Notes under the pieces: generated by a model | Database searches by the model: none | The model's input: the letters and a program-made list of their open reading frames with translations, nothing else | What the model was told of the DNA's origin: nothing | Made by a program: the position numbers and the translations under genes | From: Fomitopsis serialis | Taxonomy: Eukaryota; Basidiomycota; Agaricomycetes; Polyporales; Fomitopsidaceae | Reading direction: 5' to 3' | Length of the DNA stretch: 64,000 bases | NCBI RefSeq assembly: GCF_022376445.1 | Contig: NW_025955005.1 | Span: forward strand, 186,001-250,000 | In this document: piece by piece, positions 34,135 through 46,975 of the stretch | Numbering within the stretch: the stretch's first letter is position 1 | How the letters are laid out: every line of letters starts with the position of its first letter

Positions 34135-37100
34135 CTACCAAGTCTCACAGACTTTTAAGGCATCCAAGCGGTACCCGCCCTCTCACTACAAGCGATGCTG
34201 ACTCTCTCAGCGGCTCATGTACAGCTTCGTGAGACGAATCCATACCTAGGCATGTTTTCACCGCGCATCTGGTCGGCGCACTGGACCAGGCGGATGGCTG
34301 GTAGGCAGGTTCTGGACTTCGAGGCCTTCGAGATTACAGACCGAGGGAACGCGCTGTTGCGCTGGCTGGAAATTCCCAGACGCAGGTGGCCTAGCATTCT
34401 ATGTTGTACGTACATTGCTCTGGCTTCAGAAGGCGTCAGTTGATAACAGTAGAGCCTTACCCTTTACCGTATAGGAGCGGAGAGGTCGGGACTTCTCCGA
34501 TTCCACGCACGTTGCGATCAGGACTAGACCCCATTGCAGTGACTGGAGTGAGTCAAGTATTAAGGACATCTTAGTCCTTCCCATTGCCCGCTTCGTCGAA
34601 GTAGCGCAATATGATGGTCGGGGTCGAAGTGAGAGTGGCAGACTGAAGCATCGGCAATGCACGTATGATCACGGGCTTCCAGCCACAGCCAGCCACTTAC
34701 GCGTTCTGCTGTTCGCGTCGGTTTGCTCAACTTGCACATAACCATGGCATCGCGATGCTCGACTTCAGTGGTTCTACAGAGCATTCTCATCTCAACTGTC
34801 TTTGCCACCCTCGAGTCCACCCTGTCGACTTGGTTATACGTATGTGCTCGATAAATCATCATAGGTAGCTATAGGGCTCATCGCTTGCGCTTTAATAGGA
34901 AAAGTAGGGCAGGAAGCTCCGACTCTTCGAAGCTCTAGGTTGTGCCGCATAACGCTGATCTGCTTACAGGGCAACCTCAGGCACGTTCAATTTACCAGAT
35001 GTAAGTTGAACATCATTCGTTGCCACGCAATCTACTTACCACCGACATCCAGAAGCAGTTGCTGCACTGTGCCTGCGTGTACGTTGATCTGGTTAGCCGA
35101 TTATACATGAAGAGCCTCCTTCCTTTCGAGAGCATTCATAGGACCTCTGGATGTGCTCTTCCGCTCACTTTTCCGAAACTCTGGATTGTGCTATCATCCG
35201 TTCGTCGGTTTGATGGCACGAGCTTCTGATCTAACGCTACATCGCTCAGATAGTACATCTATCCTACGCGGTCGTCTATGGGCCACTGCATATGCAGTCT
35301 GTATCGCATTGGCATCTTTGCCGTAAAAGCGGACTTCTTGCGATGAGCGGCCTTGGGGAGTGTTCGCAAGTTGAAGTTGCCCATTCAACTAGTTAACCCT
35401 CGTGCTCAGGTGGTATGTGTGTTCTCCCGTGAGGAGTACGGCCTCTCAAGCTTGCTTCAAGAGGCAATGATGGGCCGTTGGAGGATCGCCGATCTGATGA
35501 TGTCTCGAGGTACTTCGACACACAAGTCTGAATTGAGTGCCTCCGATCGATTTACTCATGCCCGCGCTCCACCCTCCTAGCCCGGGCCACTCTCTCGGTT
35601 CGACCATTCGGAGGCAGACGGTTCTCAGGAGAAGTACAGACACATTCGCGTCGCAGGCAACGTTCATCGGCACAATTCGAACGGATCATGTCCTCCACGG
35701 CCTCTGGAAGAGAATTCATGTACGCGAGTCGTTCGGTAAGCCCGCTTGAATTCGTTGAACGGGCATGCGCCTGTAAATGTCTTGGGCCCTTCTATCTCAA
35801 ACCCTTCTGTCGCTCACGATCCGCCGTGGGTACGGTGAAGCGGGACGAGCTCACGTTGCGCTTCCGAGTGCTTGTAGCACCGTTCCGCCGACGATCCTCG
35901 TGGCGCATGCGGGTGCACGCGGTATTGTCGTCACATTTCTTGCAGTGGCAAAGATATTCTTCATGCTCAATCGAAGAACTTCGACACCAATACTAGGGCA
36001 TACCTTTCGAACTACTGGCCGGCCCGCTGCAAACCGTCCACAAAGTTTAGAAGAATTTGTACTACACGCCACCTGGCGCGATTACTTCTCTTCGCTTCAG
36101 GATGCTAATGATACACCGCGTGTGAGTGACCATCCTGCAGTATCACCCGAGATTGAGACGTTTTCCTAGTAGTCCTATCCGCGGCCTTGGCTGTCTGCAC
36201 CGCTCGACGCCATGAGACTGACGGATGTATTCATGTTCGGCTCGCAATGGGCTGGAAAAGCGGCGCGTCTTTGGATGAAGCTCTATGCTTGACGAAGTTC
36301 GATCGACGTTCACTGCACAAATCGGCGGACGTTCGTCTCCCTCTGCCAGACATAGCACTCTCCCGTCCATGGCAGCTGGCATAGGACGAGGAACGACCTC
36401 CGAAGATGCGTGCACGCCTTCGCCGGAGGCTAGAATGCACGTTTACTGCTCAGCTCAATTACCTCAGGCTATCGACTCTTCAGCCATATCCAGCTCTACC
36501 ACAGTGGTTCCCCATCAGCGGATGCCGCTCCGTGTGTTGCTCGTGTTTCTTCGCTACTAGTGCGTCGCACTTCAACTCGTATGCCGTGCTTCGGGAAACA
36601 CTGGGACAGACTCGCCGTAAGCCAAGGCCATCCGACCAGCTGTCCTTCTGCGCACTGACGCAGGCGCACATACGCCCGTTCCTCCAATAGGGCCTCGAAC
36701 ACGGCACAGCTCGCTTGTCACTGTATGGAGCCGTCGGATTCTGCCAGCTGTGCAATCTGGACTACTTGCCGTTATCTCCCCGCAAGCACCCCCCCTTCAG
36801 GTTTGGCTCCGTTATGCGGGATATGGGAGCATCAGACTGACGTTCCTATCCATGTAGATTCGACTGTAGAATATGCCTGATACCATGATGCTGGGGCGTA
36901 GAACAGCCAGGATATCTCCGCCGCCCTCAGCCTGTCTTCTCCAGCGCAGATGTCTTGCCACGGACCTGCTCCGTGCCCTGCCCGACCAAACCCTACCGGC
37001 CTCAGACCTGCTGTATGCAGATACATGCCCGTCATCAAATATGCAATATGGCCGGTCGATTTCAACAACGTGGGTTTTCAGAACGCGGATGTACGTCGTT

Positions 37101-37635
37101 TTACTCGGGCGCATATTCGTCTATGACTGGACGCACGGAAGACACGAGGGTCTCACTACGCGCGTACGCGTTATATGCCTCTTGATGCTGTAATCTCGAC
37201 ACCTGACAATTCGAGGCGATCATATACGCCACGACACGGGTCGCAAGAGCCAGGCGTTGGTGTTGGGTAGGGTATGTCAGCCTGTTGTCGTCGCGTCAGT
37301 TCACATCTCTTCAGGCTCCCCGCCTACCTTCCCTCCCTTGACGGATCACGGCGACGTTCACTCCTATATGGCCTAGAGTCTGTGACTATGCCGTCATGAA
37401 ATATAGCCTAGCGCGACCGCGCTCAGTCTAATGTGTACGCAAGGAATTTCGTTCGATACATTGTCCCGGTGCGATCCATTCCATGATTTCCAACGAATTC
37501 GTCCAGATCTGTGCCCCCTACAACGACTGCATGAAATGAGAGTCCAATGAACAAGTCCGTGGGCCGATGCTTGATAAAGAGTGAACCTAGTGCGCGTCAA
37601 GGAAGTGACACGGCATACCTAAGCTCTCGCCAAAG
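34135..37635. other. 3.5 kb without a recognisable gene
   Basis: Open frames of 65-130 residues exist (34195-34443, 35777-36169, 36832-37068 and others) but none matches a family I know, none shows a convincing intron-exon chain, and stops are frequent in all frames. The region could hold long-decayed genes, a non-coding transcript, or a lineage-specific gene that I cannot recognise. No terminal repeats of a mobile element were found. Confidence 0.5.
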
Positions 37636-40600
37636 TTACAGACCCGATGCCTTCTGCAAGAGTATCCGCCTCGCCGATGAGGGCACCGTCATCATGTCCG
37701 CGAACTCTCGCGTCTGCGGCGCAATGCCGAGCGATTCCGCCTTGATCCTGCAGAGGTCGTAGAATGCGACAGAGAATGCGAACTTCGGGTGCATGGTATA
37801 GGCATATGATGCCTTGAGTGTCGACATTGTCCTGGCGTCGTGAAAGACGATGTCGGCGGGTCCGTCGGCGAATGACTTTGCCACCTCTCTGAACCGTTCG
37901 GATGGCTTCACGGCTGGCAATGATCCCTTCGATCCGTCTGGCGCCAGCGTGGTCCTCGATTTATCGCCGGCGCGGACGGCGCTCAGCCAGTTTCGACGGT
38001 GTTCGCTGACGTGGGTGGGGATCCGCTGTAGCTCATGTTCGGGGTCGGTGTACCCTTTCTCCTCGCGCAACCTCGTGGCCCATGCCAATTGATCCTCCCA
38101 GGGTTTGAGAAGATCGTGATCGCAATGCTGGTTTTGGTGCTGCGATGCTTCGAATTCCTTGAGGTAGCGAATCTCGAGGGTCTTCCCTGCACTCAAAATT
38201 TCATCCAGTATGAATGTCGGAAGAGTTGGGTCACGTTTGGGGCAAGGCCGGCCATGCCCAAAGCTACCCGACTCAACCACATCCTCACTCACTGCAGGTG
38301 TCATGCAATGTGGCTGTGCATGACCATAGTCCTTCGTGTCCCTAGCAAGGACACTTCGTTTGACTGTCAGGCCTGTTTTCTTCGAGTCAAGTACAGTATT
38401 GAACCTACATAGACAAATGGATCAGTCTTTGGCTCACATTATGTGACAAATGAAATTTCTTACATCCATGCATTGTGCAGACTTCTCTTGTCTGCAAGAC
38501 CATACAGGTATCCTGTATTCTCATGGAAGATGGAATATTGTCCCACATTGGGACTGATCATACCAACCAAGAGTGCCTCCTGTAAAGGAGACACTCTTGT
38601 GCTGATAGACCCTATTCTCATCTCTGAGAGAACATCAGCTATCTGCAAGATGTTGTCTTGTGACTCAAAATTGTTCTTCAGGAAGTCAGTTGGGGCATCT
38701 GTAATAGGAGAGCCCCCAAAAGACTGTACTAAAAGCTCATCAAAGATGCAGACACATGTGTCTAATCAAGTAATTCAATGGATGCTGCCTCACAATTCTA
38801 TAACACTGGCTTACCTCCATCATAATCTTTGAAATAGAGATCCCTTGGTCAGTACAAGCAGGGGCAAGATCATATAGGACCTACCTCCTCCAGCCAGGAG
38901 ACTGGCCATAGATCTGGGTCCCTTGGTAGGGAATATGATGACATCTGTGTAGTCACTGAGCTGTGGATGGATCACTGCAGAGACCTACAAGCCTAGCATG
39001 AAACCTGTAATCAAATAGGCATCAAAGATTCTTATGCTGACCTTCTGGATATCAGCTGGGAGTCGAGCTGGATTGCGATATATCTGTTCACTACTTCAGT
39101 ACTTATACAGCCCATCAACATGCATCACATACCAAAACATTGCCTGTGATCATGTTTGCTCCAGAACCATCAAGGGGATCTTTGAGGTTTTCTGAAGACT
39201 TGAAATGAATTTGCCCAGGTTCAAGGACACCATAAGGATCTGATAGAGTAAGCATGAGCAACACTGAAGCAAAACAGACACATACCTGGAATAATGAATG
39301 CATCTGCGGATTTTGGTACAGTGATATGGTATTCTTTGATGAGTTCAGCGATCCTGTAAGAGACAATGTCTCGCAGACACTTGAACAAAATCGGGTTCTC
39401 CTGCGGCCGGAAGCCCGCTGCGATCATCTCACAAGCCCGTTCATGAACCTTAATCGGGTCGCCGCTGTATTCGTTGCGGTCTACTAGACTAACCGACCCG
39501 ATTTGTTCCAAATCGTCGACATCATCGTCTTCGTCCGCTTCCTGGCCCCACTCACGCCCAAGCCCGAAAAGACGCGCCGACCCCGACGCAAGGCGCTGCA
39601 GCCGGGCAGGAAAGATGCGACCAACCTCAGCTACCGTCGCGCGAAGGAGGTGCAGATCATCGAATGAGCTCAGGGCTTGTACTTCGCTCTCTATTCCCGC
39701 AGCCATCAAATTGATGAGGATGTTGTCGGGAACGCCGTTGTGCGACAAGACCATGACCGTGTGTCGCGACAGACGCGACGGGATAGAAACACGGGGAGGT
39801 GCGACTAACTCGAAGATGCGGTGAGACGGCTCGAGCCGTCCATGCTGGATTTTTCGCTGTGACGGTCTGATCCATATTTTGGGCGGAACGTCTGGTGATC
39901 GATCCTCGGGATGAAGAGTCCAGACACCTTTCGTGCCGGCGAAGCGTCCTTGGACAGCAGTCGGAAACCGTGTGTACCTGAACGCTCGAGCAATAGCAGC
40001 AAGAGCTGCCCAGTTCATGAAACCACAGCCATCCGTCAGGATCTTCTCTGCGGGTACTTTTTCGCCGACGTGGGGAGCAGCTACATTCGGTGTGACTATG
40101 AGTACATGCAAAGTAGATTACAAGCGTCGTATGTAGCGTACTCTTGTCATCGATATAGAAAATGTCGATTCCCTCGCCCTCGAATGCGAGTGCTGGAACT
40201 GTATCGGATAACCCGAGGTCAAAGCGGGTGACCCACTTCGTAACGGGCTGCGCAACAGACGTTTTCATTCATATAAAGAGAGCGTAGACCCGACGGAGGC
40301 TCACCTGTTTGCTGTTCAGATCCATCGGGTTGTGCCATTGAACGAGGTCTTCCAACGTCATCCTCGTGCGATCCGCTCCGTCGGCGACGCGCTCGTAGTC
40401 CTCGTTTGTCTCCATCAGAAAGACTTTGCCGTCCTTCGCGGCGAACGCTACGAAGACCCGCCCGCACAGAACGAACCTACTCTGCATGAATCGTTTGACA
40501 TCGTCGCCCCTCTTGCGGATGAGCTTGTCGTCCGGAAGCTTCACTTGCAGCATTCGGCGCGAGCCGAGGTAACGCGCGAAACGGTTCGACTTGCGCTTCA

Positions 40601-42447
40601 TCATCGGTTTGAGGCGAAGGGCGAACCCGTCGCCGGCCTCCACGACACTAGCGATCTGTCGTATCTTGCCTCCGTACCAGTTAGGGTCGCCCTTCCACTC
40701 GCCACGTAAGCCGAGTCCTCGTCCCGCGCCCTCTTCGATCGCCGCCTGCTCGCGTTCCAATTCCGCCCTAGCACAAGCCGCATCCATCAGCACACATGTA
40801 AATTGAAGAGTATAGTTCACATACCAGAGTGGTATACTGGCCGCACGCACACTCCTGGACACGTTGGCGTCATGCATGACTTGCTCGACGAGATGCGCCG
40901 CCTCGCTTTCCGGTCCTTTCAGGCGGTTTAGCCTCTCCTCCGTCACGTCGCTCCACTGCCATCGACCGCCGGAGACTCCTCGCGCGAGTTCATACTGGAC
41001 GCCCCATGAGATACGTTTCGCGTCCATACTGTGCTGGACCTCGCGGTCGTGAGCAATGATGCTGATACTCGAAGTTGATGGGGGTTTCTCTCGCCGCGGG
41101 TGGCTGTACGAACTGGGCATCGACGAGGTGGTGTCCTTCGTGCTACGGAAAGGTCCGCGAGAGGTCGAGCCGAAAGAGAGCGCTTTGGTCATCGGGGCTC
41201 GAGGGGTGACACTTGCATTGGTGGTGTTTGCTTCCTTCACCTCGTTGGCGGGAGATGCCAGTGCCGCCTCGATCTCCTTCAGCCAGCGATTACTGCGGCT
41301 CGGACTGGTGTTAAGGAGAGACGGTTTGACCGGAGACGGTGGGCGGGTTCGCGTTTGCGGCGAACTGTGGGTTCTAGGTGGTGGAAACGATATGGAAGCC
41401 CTTGTATCGGGTCTGTGGAGTGCAGTTTCCGACTGTGATGCCCGCTTTTGCACCTTGGCCGGGCTGACGGGCGAAGGAGGGGTGTCGAAGTTGCTTGGAT
41501 ACTCAAACGTCCGCTTGCGTCCAGTCGTAGGTGTGGTGACGACCGGGACACTGGACCCGACGGACGTGAAGGAGGTGTCGCGGGATATCGAGGGCTCAGA
41601 GAACTCGAACGATGGGTTTCGCGAGGTCGGCGCAGTGAACAGTTCAGCATCGACCTCAATATCTGTATCACCTTCAAGCACTACAGATACGTCAGCGTCG
41701 GGCCTATTGCCTAGAGGACGTGGAACGTACTCTGCTCGACTAATGGAATGAGCATCCTGAATAAGTAAGACGAACTGTAAGATAGGAAGGCCACATACCT
41801 TCATCCTCGTCAGTGTCGTATCCATCCGTATCATATACTTCCGGCTCTGGTGCCTGATGTGAACATGTAGTCAATAAATTCGTACACAATGAACCAGCAC
41901 CATGTACTGACTTTGGATGTAGCATAAGCACGAGAAGCCACTGCCCCGACGCGTTGAACAGCCTTTCCCTTCCCCTTCGAAGACGGGATTATGTCGTGTG
42001 TCCCTTCGTCCGTCACTTTGGGATAGGGACAGGACATTGATATCGCTGGCTGAGGATGGCTGGAACGACTTACAAAGATCACTGGAGCCAATTCCCTTCT
42101 CAATCATGGTCCTCTTGCGCGGACTACGTCTCAACGGTACTACTTCCGGCTTGGAAGGTTGCTGTCTTTCAACCTGACTCGTGGAATTGTTTCCCGATTT
42201 CAGGGACTCTGGTAGTACCGCACGAGGGTCTGAATACGACCGCAGGCCGCGCAGTCAAGACTTAAGCTCACCTCCCACCCCAGCCCAGTAGTCCGCATCC
42301 CCGGGTGAACCATCCCCCCAGAACTCCTCCTCAGATGTCTGGGTTGTTCTCGTTGCTCAACGCGTACTGCAGTGATCACATTGCCAGCGTACTCACTGTG
42401 CCTGCGACAGTTGGTTGCGCCACAGATTTTTTGCGAGTACTGAACAT
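37636..42447 (-). CDS. Cellular RNA-dependent RNA polymerase (RNA silencing)
   Basis: Enzyme of fungal RNA interference (QDE-1/Rdp1 superfamily) that copies single-stranded RNA into double-stranded RNA. The start at 42447 gives MFSTRKKSVAQPTVAG. The N-terminal half is Ser/Pro-rich and probably disordered, followed by a conserved part (RWLKEIEAAL, WGVQYELARGVSGGRW). The polymerase core reads TVMVLSHNGVPDNI, CLRDIVSYRIAELIKEYHI, DPYGVLEPGQIHF, RNPARLPADIQKV, PTKGPRSMASLLAGG, then the catalytic D-Y-D-G-D. C-terminal VLDSKKTGLTVKRSV is the usual late motif, and the protein ends ARRILLQKASGL at 37636. DYDG is encoded by a 12-base exon at 38815-38826. The 38385-39306 segment is nearly CpG-free although its coding is intact. 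More than ten exons; N-terminal borders are tentative. Confidence 0.92.
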
Positions 42448-43356
42448 TTCAGAGTAAGCAGAGTATGCAGAGTCGCGTCCGTGTTTTCTGACTAAGTTGC
42501 TTCAGGCGTGCTCAAGTGTCCTGGCTCGCGAGTCGCGAGGGCCGTCCGCGCGCGTCGAATGGTGCGACGCGACTGTCACAGTCCATCGATATCACGGTCA
42601 CGCGAATTCCCGCCTGGGCGCCCAAGCGATGTTCGGTCACTGCTCCCATCCCACACGCTGCCAATACCGTCGACGTCTTTTCATTACAACAGGGCTTCTA
42701 TCTATCTAGGGACAACCGGGCGCCGTAAGATGCACGTATACCCAACTCGAGGACTCCGCATGATTATGCCTGGTTCTTGCTCCGAGTAAGTGCCGTCAAC
42801 CATTGCACATAGTTATGCTCACATTCATTGACACGAATTTCTGAAGGCTGCATTATGCGTCTCCTCGAAGGCGGAGGAGAATCAATTGAGCTCATCGCAA
42901 CTTGATGACTGCGCATACTCCTGACGACCGTTGGGATCCGGGAGATATTCGAATCAATCCTGTCAGTGTCCAACTGGACAGATGGTCGACATTAGGTTCG
43001 ATTCTGTTGTATCGTGTATTCTGTGACTAGTTTCCATCCACTTGTAAGGGGCGCACTATGCAGCTTGAACCTGACGACAAGGCCGATTGCTCACAGCGAT
43101 ACACTCGCATGCAAAGCAGCAGGGGCCACAGGTGAGTAACGTTAATAGGACGACGTCGAGCTAACCGCAGCAGCACCGCAGAGCCATCGAATATCATGGC
43201 CCACTGATGTTTACCGTGATAGGGTCTAGTGGTTCATTTACGGATGATGTCGTCGAACCTATATATGCGACGCCGGCGGGGAGAAAATGCTTTTGTCAAT
43301 AGCTTCGCCGATCTTACCACCCACCACGGATTCTTCTCTCCTCTCCGGCGTGGACT
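42448..43356. other. Divergent intergenic region, no gene recognised
   Basis: About 910 bases between the RNA polymerase start and the first DUF6533 start. A TATA element lies at 43260-43266. Frames here show no recognisable domain. Confidence 0.5.
43260..43266 (+). promoter_or_regulatory. Candidate TATA box of the first DUF6533 gene
   Basis: TATATAT in the context CCTATATATGCG, about 90 bases before the ATG at 43357. Confidence 0.35.
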
Positions 43357-45011
43357 ATGACGAACCTGCTAGTTTTCTTATTCGAGGCCGAGTTTAACGC
43401 CAACTGCCTCACCATCCTCGGGCTGGTCTTGGTCATTTACGATCATCTTCTGACACTTAACATGGAGGTTCGTGCACCAACTACTTGCTGGACAGGAGTG
43501 TTGACTAATTGTGATATTATCCCATAGATCGAATACTTTTGGCATGGCTCATGGTCCCTGTCGCGCATCCTCTTTCTGCTGGTGCGGGCAATATATATTT
43601 CGCATACAGTACTTCGCGACCAAGCCTTGCACCCCCTAGACTCGATACCTTTCACCACTTGCCCTGCTGTAAGTCTGCGTAATATCCTTCTACAGCACTC
43701 TGACAATTCGATCAGGCTAAACGTGTTGTGTAAGAGTGACGTGACCAATCGCCCTTCTGCGAGTTGTATAATGCATGACGGACAGGCACGTTCGCAAACA
43801 TGTCTGAAGAAGTGAGTCCTTCAACTCGAACTGCTTGGCTGAAGACGCCTCGAACGAATATTATGAACAGGCGTGAGTTGTACCTTCTCTATATCTATCA
43901 TACATATTAATCGCGCATACAGCTGCGCATACGCACTTCATGCTGTGTTACTCGTAACATACATTGTTATCATCATTGTTCAGGGTATGTACACCTTCGT
44001 TGGCACAGCATGATTCGCTAACCATTCTATCGTAGCAATCGTCGTGCTCCGGATCTGGTATATTCTCTCATCGAGACGTGTGGCTCGTGCTGTCGTGGTT
44101 CTGTGCTTCCTTATTATGGTTGGCGTAACAGCGCACGCGCTAGCCTCCATCTACCCGAAGTTCAACCCTGTTGTCTATTCCCAGAAAGGATGTGCACCGC
44201 CAGATGTGGTGGGCGATTTCTGGAGAGTATACGTCCCGGATCTCGTCCTCCAGACGATCGTCTTCGGTGCTACGCTATGGCCTGCGGTAGAGCTATGGCG
44301 ACGAGGACAGCACTCACAACTCCTCACGCGTGTTGTTAGGGAGTGAGTGGATCCTTTCCTATTTTGTTCAAGTCATTCACCCTGGTTGGTTCAACTTGTT
44401 AGTGGCGGTCTTTTCTATGTTGTTGTTTTCAGTATGTGCTACTCTCATCTACGCGGAGGAGATCTCCCGACGTAATCAACATCAGCTGCGGTGGCATTCA
44501 CCGCTATCGGGTCACTTCAGCAGAAGAGCTTTCCGGTAAGTCTATTAGGTTCATTGTGGTGCTATGTATATGATATTCGATCCGCCGGCGTCTACAGGTG
44601 ATGTTGGCTGCCGCCTACTCCGAGTGAGAAGTTGTATGACAAGTGACGGAAACACACTTACAGACTTATCGCTTCAGCCTCCTACTCGCTGTCTCCTGCG
44701 TCGCCGTATCACGCCTCATGCTGAGCATCCACTCGCTCGCCTCGCACCTCTCCATGGACCTCTCCATGCTGCTCAGCACAGCAGAGCTGAGCCGCATACG
44801 CTGGAAAAGAGGCATGCATGACGGGGAGCTCATCGTTGAGATCGACACCGTGGAGGGCGTCGAGCTCGACGGCTTGATGGGGTCGTCAGAAAATCTGCGC
44901 GCGCCTGCCGTTCACATGTCCACGGTGGGCGCGTATGCGGATGCGTTTCCGCTGGAGCTGCGTCGTGATATATCAACGGCAGGTGCTTCTGCTCAATATG
45001 CGAAAAGGTAG
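43357..45011 (+). CDS. DUF6533-family multispan membrane protein, copy 1
   Basis: Basidiomycete-expanded family of unknown function with about seven membrane spans. The ATG at 43357 gives MTNLLVFLFEAEFNANCL, then the family opening LVIYDHLLTLNMEIEYFWHG and WSLSRILFLL. Downstream exons read AIVVLRIWYILSSRRVARAV, VYVPDLVLQTIVFGATLWP and a last membrane segment LLLAVSCVAVSRLMLSIHSL. The cytosolic tail has STAELSRIRWKRGMHDGEL and IVEIDTVE and ends at 45011. The part between 43590 and 43980, where the paralogue has NRYLCPAIL, could not be assembled convincingly; there the gene may be degenerate or have unusual introns. About half the exons match copy 2 at 46976 in order and phase. Confidence 0.75.
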
Positions 45012-46975
45012 TCTCTGGACCGCGGTGAGTCACGGATTACCGAGTCATCACTGAGCAGGGGCTAATACATACTGTTCTCGTCAACCGCAGGACCGCTTCT
45101 GATCAAAGGCAGACTCGATGACAGGATTTCGAACTTGAGCAAGTGGCTCACGTGTATACTTATGCAAGCACCGTCGGGACACGCGTGCTTGGCAGGTGGA
45201 GACTCGATACGACCGTTCTGTCTTCATGGTGAATGTAGTCAGGTTCGGGGACAACAAAGCTTGCTTGCCGTGAGGATAATGATAGGATTGTGTCCATCAG
45301 CATGGTAAGCTAGAAGTTTCAGTCATCACTGACGATCTCGCACGTACGCTTGCGTGTTCCCTTGAAGATCATCAATATTTGACATCACAATCCAACGGGC
45401 GGAAATGCACTCGCGGTGAGTCCAGGATATCTGTATCACTCACCGGTACGCAAACAAATGATTGGTGATCAGACTATTCTTACACATCGGGCTTCCCATG
45501 TCTTCGCACTCATCGCAGCTCGTTCAACTCGCACGGTAAGTCGCATCGCTTCCGATCCATGGCTTCAACACGGACCCAACACACGATGCTCGAGCGGAAC
45601 CCGATATTCAACCCAATACACTTGCCGGATCATCTTCAGATTGGCATACTGCACTCCACGGTAACATTACGCCTGCTGAGTTGTCACCGGGACTGATGAA
45701 GACTTCGTTGTTCCGCCGGGCGGAACAGTCGAGCAAGTGCTTCTGGCGCACTGATCGGTAGTGGCTCAGCCCGCCGGTGCCCCGGTACGTACTGCTCATC
45801 GCATTCGAACCTTGAACTGTTCGCAGCCGTGTTACCCGGCAGTACTAGTCTCAAGTTCTCATATGTTATAGCCTGATGCGAGGGTGTTCAAGTTAGCTTA
45901 GTGGGGTGGCAACGTTGATTGTGCCCCCAGGCAATCCAAGCGGGATGGCAGGCACCCCCGTGCCTCGCTGGCTTACAGTTGCAATTCAGGTCCGTGATCG
46001 TGTTCTGATCGATATCGTGGCGTCAAACCTTACCGGAACCATTCATACCAAATGACCATGCCTTCTCGGACTCGACCGACCTCTTGTGGCGTCACCTCTC
46101 ACCTCAGTGACCTAAGCAAGATCTGGGCATGGCGAATGCTATCCCAGGGTATCCCCCATCAAACGACATATCTCCAGAGAACGCTCGCAGCGCCGCATAA
46201 AACAACTATCCAACTTTGATCCAACTTGTCTCCCTATCCTGCCTGATGACGAGCGGCACGCAACCGTACTACACAAGGGTTAGGGGGCCCACTCCCCCAG
46301 TGGAACACTGCTGTGGAGAATCGTGTACAGCCAGGTAACGCGGGGAAGTGCGTTTCTAGGGTTCAATTTCAGAAACGAAGTTTGCGGAGAGCGATAGATC
46401 GTATACGACTTGTGGTCCTGCGGCCCTGGATATCTTGTTCCCCGGAGCTAACCATAATAGGGTGCTTGATCTTCAACGTTCCAACTCCGCTCCGCATCCC
46501 CAACGCATCCCGGAACGTTGATGTGTTCCATCCATTCGTGAGTTTCAGCCACAAGCGGTGGATGACAGCTTACTCCCGTTTCTGTCCTGTCCAAGTCTGT
46601 CTAAGTGCACACTGCCCGTGTCGACTCGAATGTCGCACTGGCAGTCTCACTCAGTATAAGTAAACCTATAGCCTACCTGCCGCGACTCGATCACAGGAAG
46701 TGGGTGGGACCCGGGGCCGATAAGTAGCAACACGCGCTAGTTCAGATCACTCGTACCGCGCGGTACGCGTTCACCGTGATGGCCTTGACAACCAATTGAC
46801 AACAGCACTCCACCGACCGCCCATATTTTAAAGCATCGTCCCTGTTGCGGCTCTGATGTACGAGGATGCCTGATGGTGTTACAAGGTCAAAAGGATCACG
46901 CTAGGGTTCCGGCGGCGCGGGCATCACTTCGTTCCCCCTCTCCATGTTCAAGCCACGGACCCCTCTGCGTACGGA
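45012..46975. other. 2 kb spacer between the DUF6533 paralogues
   Basis: No gene recognised. A 116-residue frame at 46313-46663 has no known domain. The stretch has no clear remnant of a third paralogue. Confidence 0.5.

Noticed and set aside
34195..34443. 82-residue frame as a small gene divergent from the P450
   Set aside because: No known domain, no downstream exon and no conserved feature that I can see.
41056..41751. 231-residue plus-strand frame in the RNA polymerase region
   Set aside because: Antisense to the Ser/Pro-rich N-terminal polymerase exon.
42990..43010. GGTTCGATTC resembling a tRNA B box
   Set aside because: Flanks do not form a T stem and no acceptor or D arm can be folded around it.
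46277..46287. TTAGGG-like string that could suggest telomere repeat
   Set aside because: Only one copy in the context GGGTTAGGGGG; no tandem array.
45900..46310. GC-rich blocks with C and G runs as a possible regulatory RNA
   Set aside because: No stable long stem or repeat could be drawn by eye.
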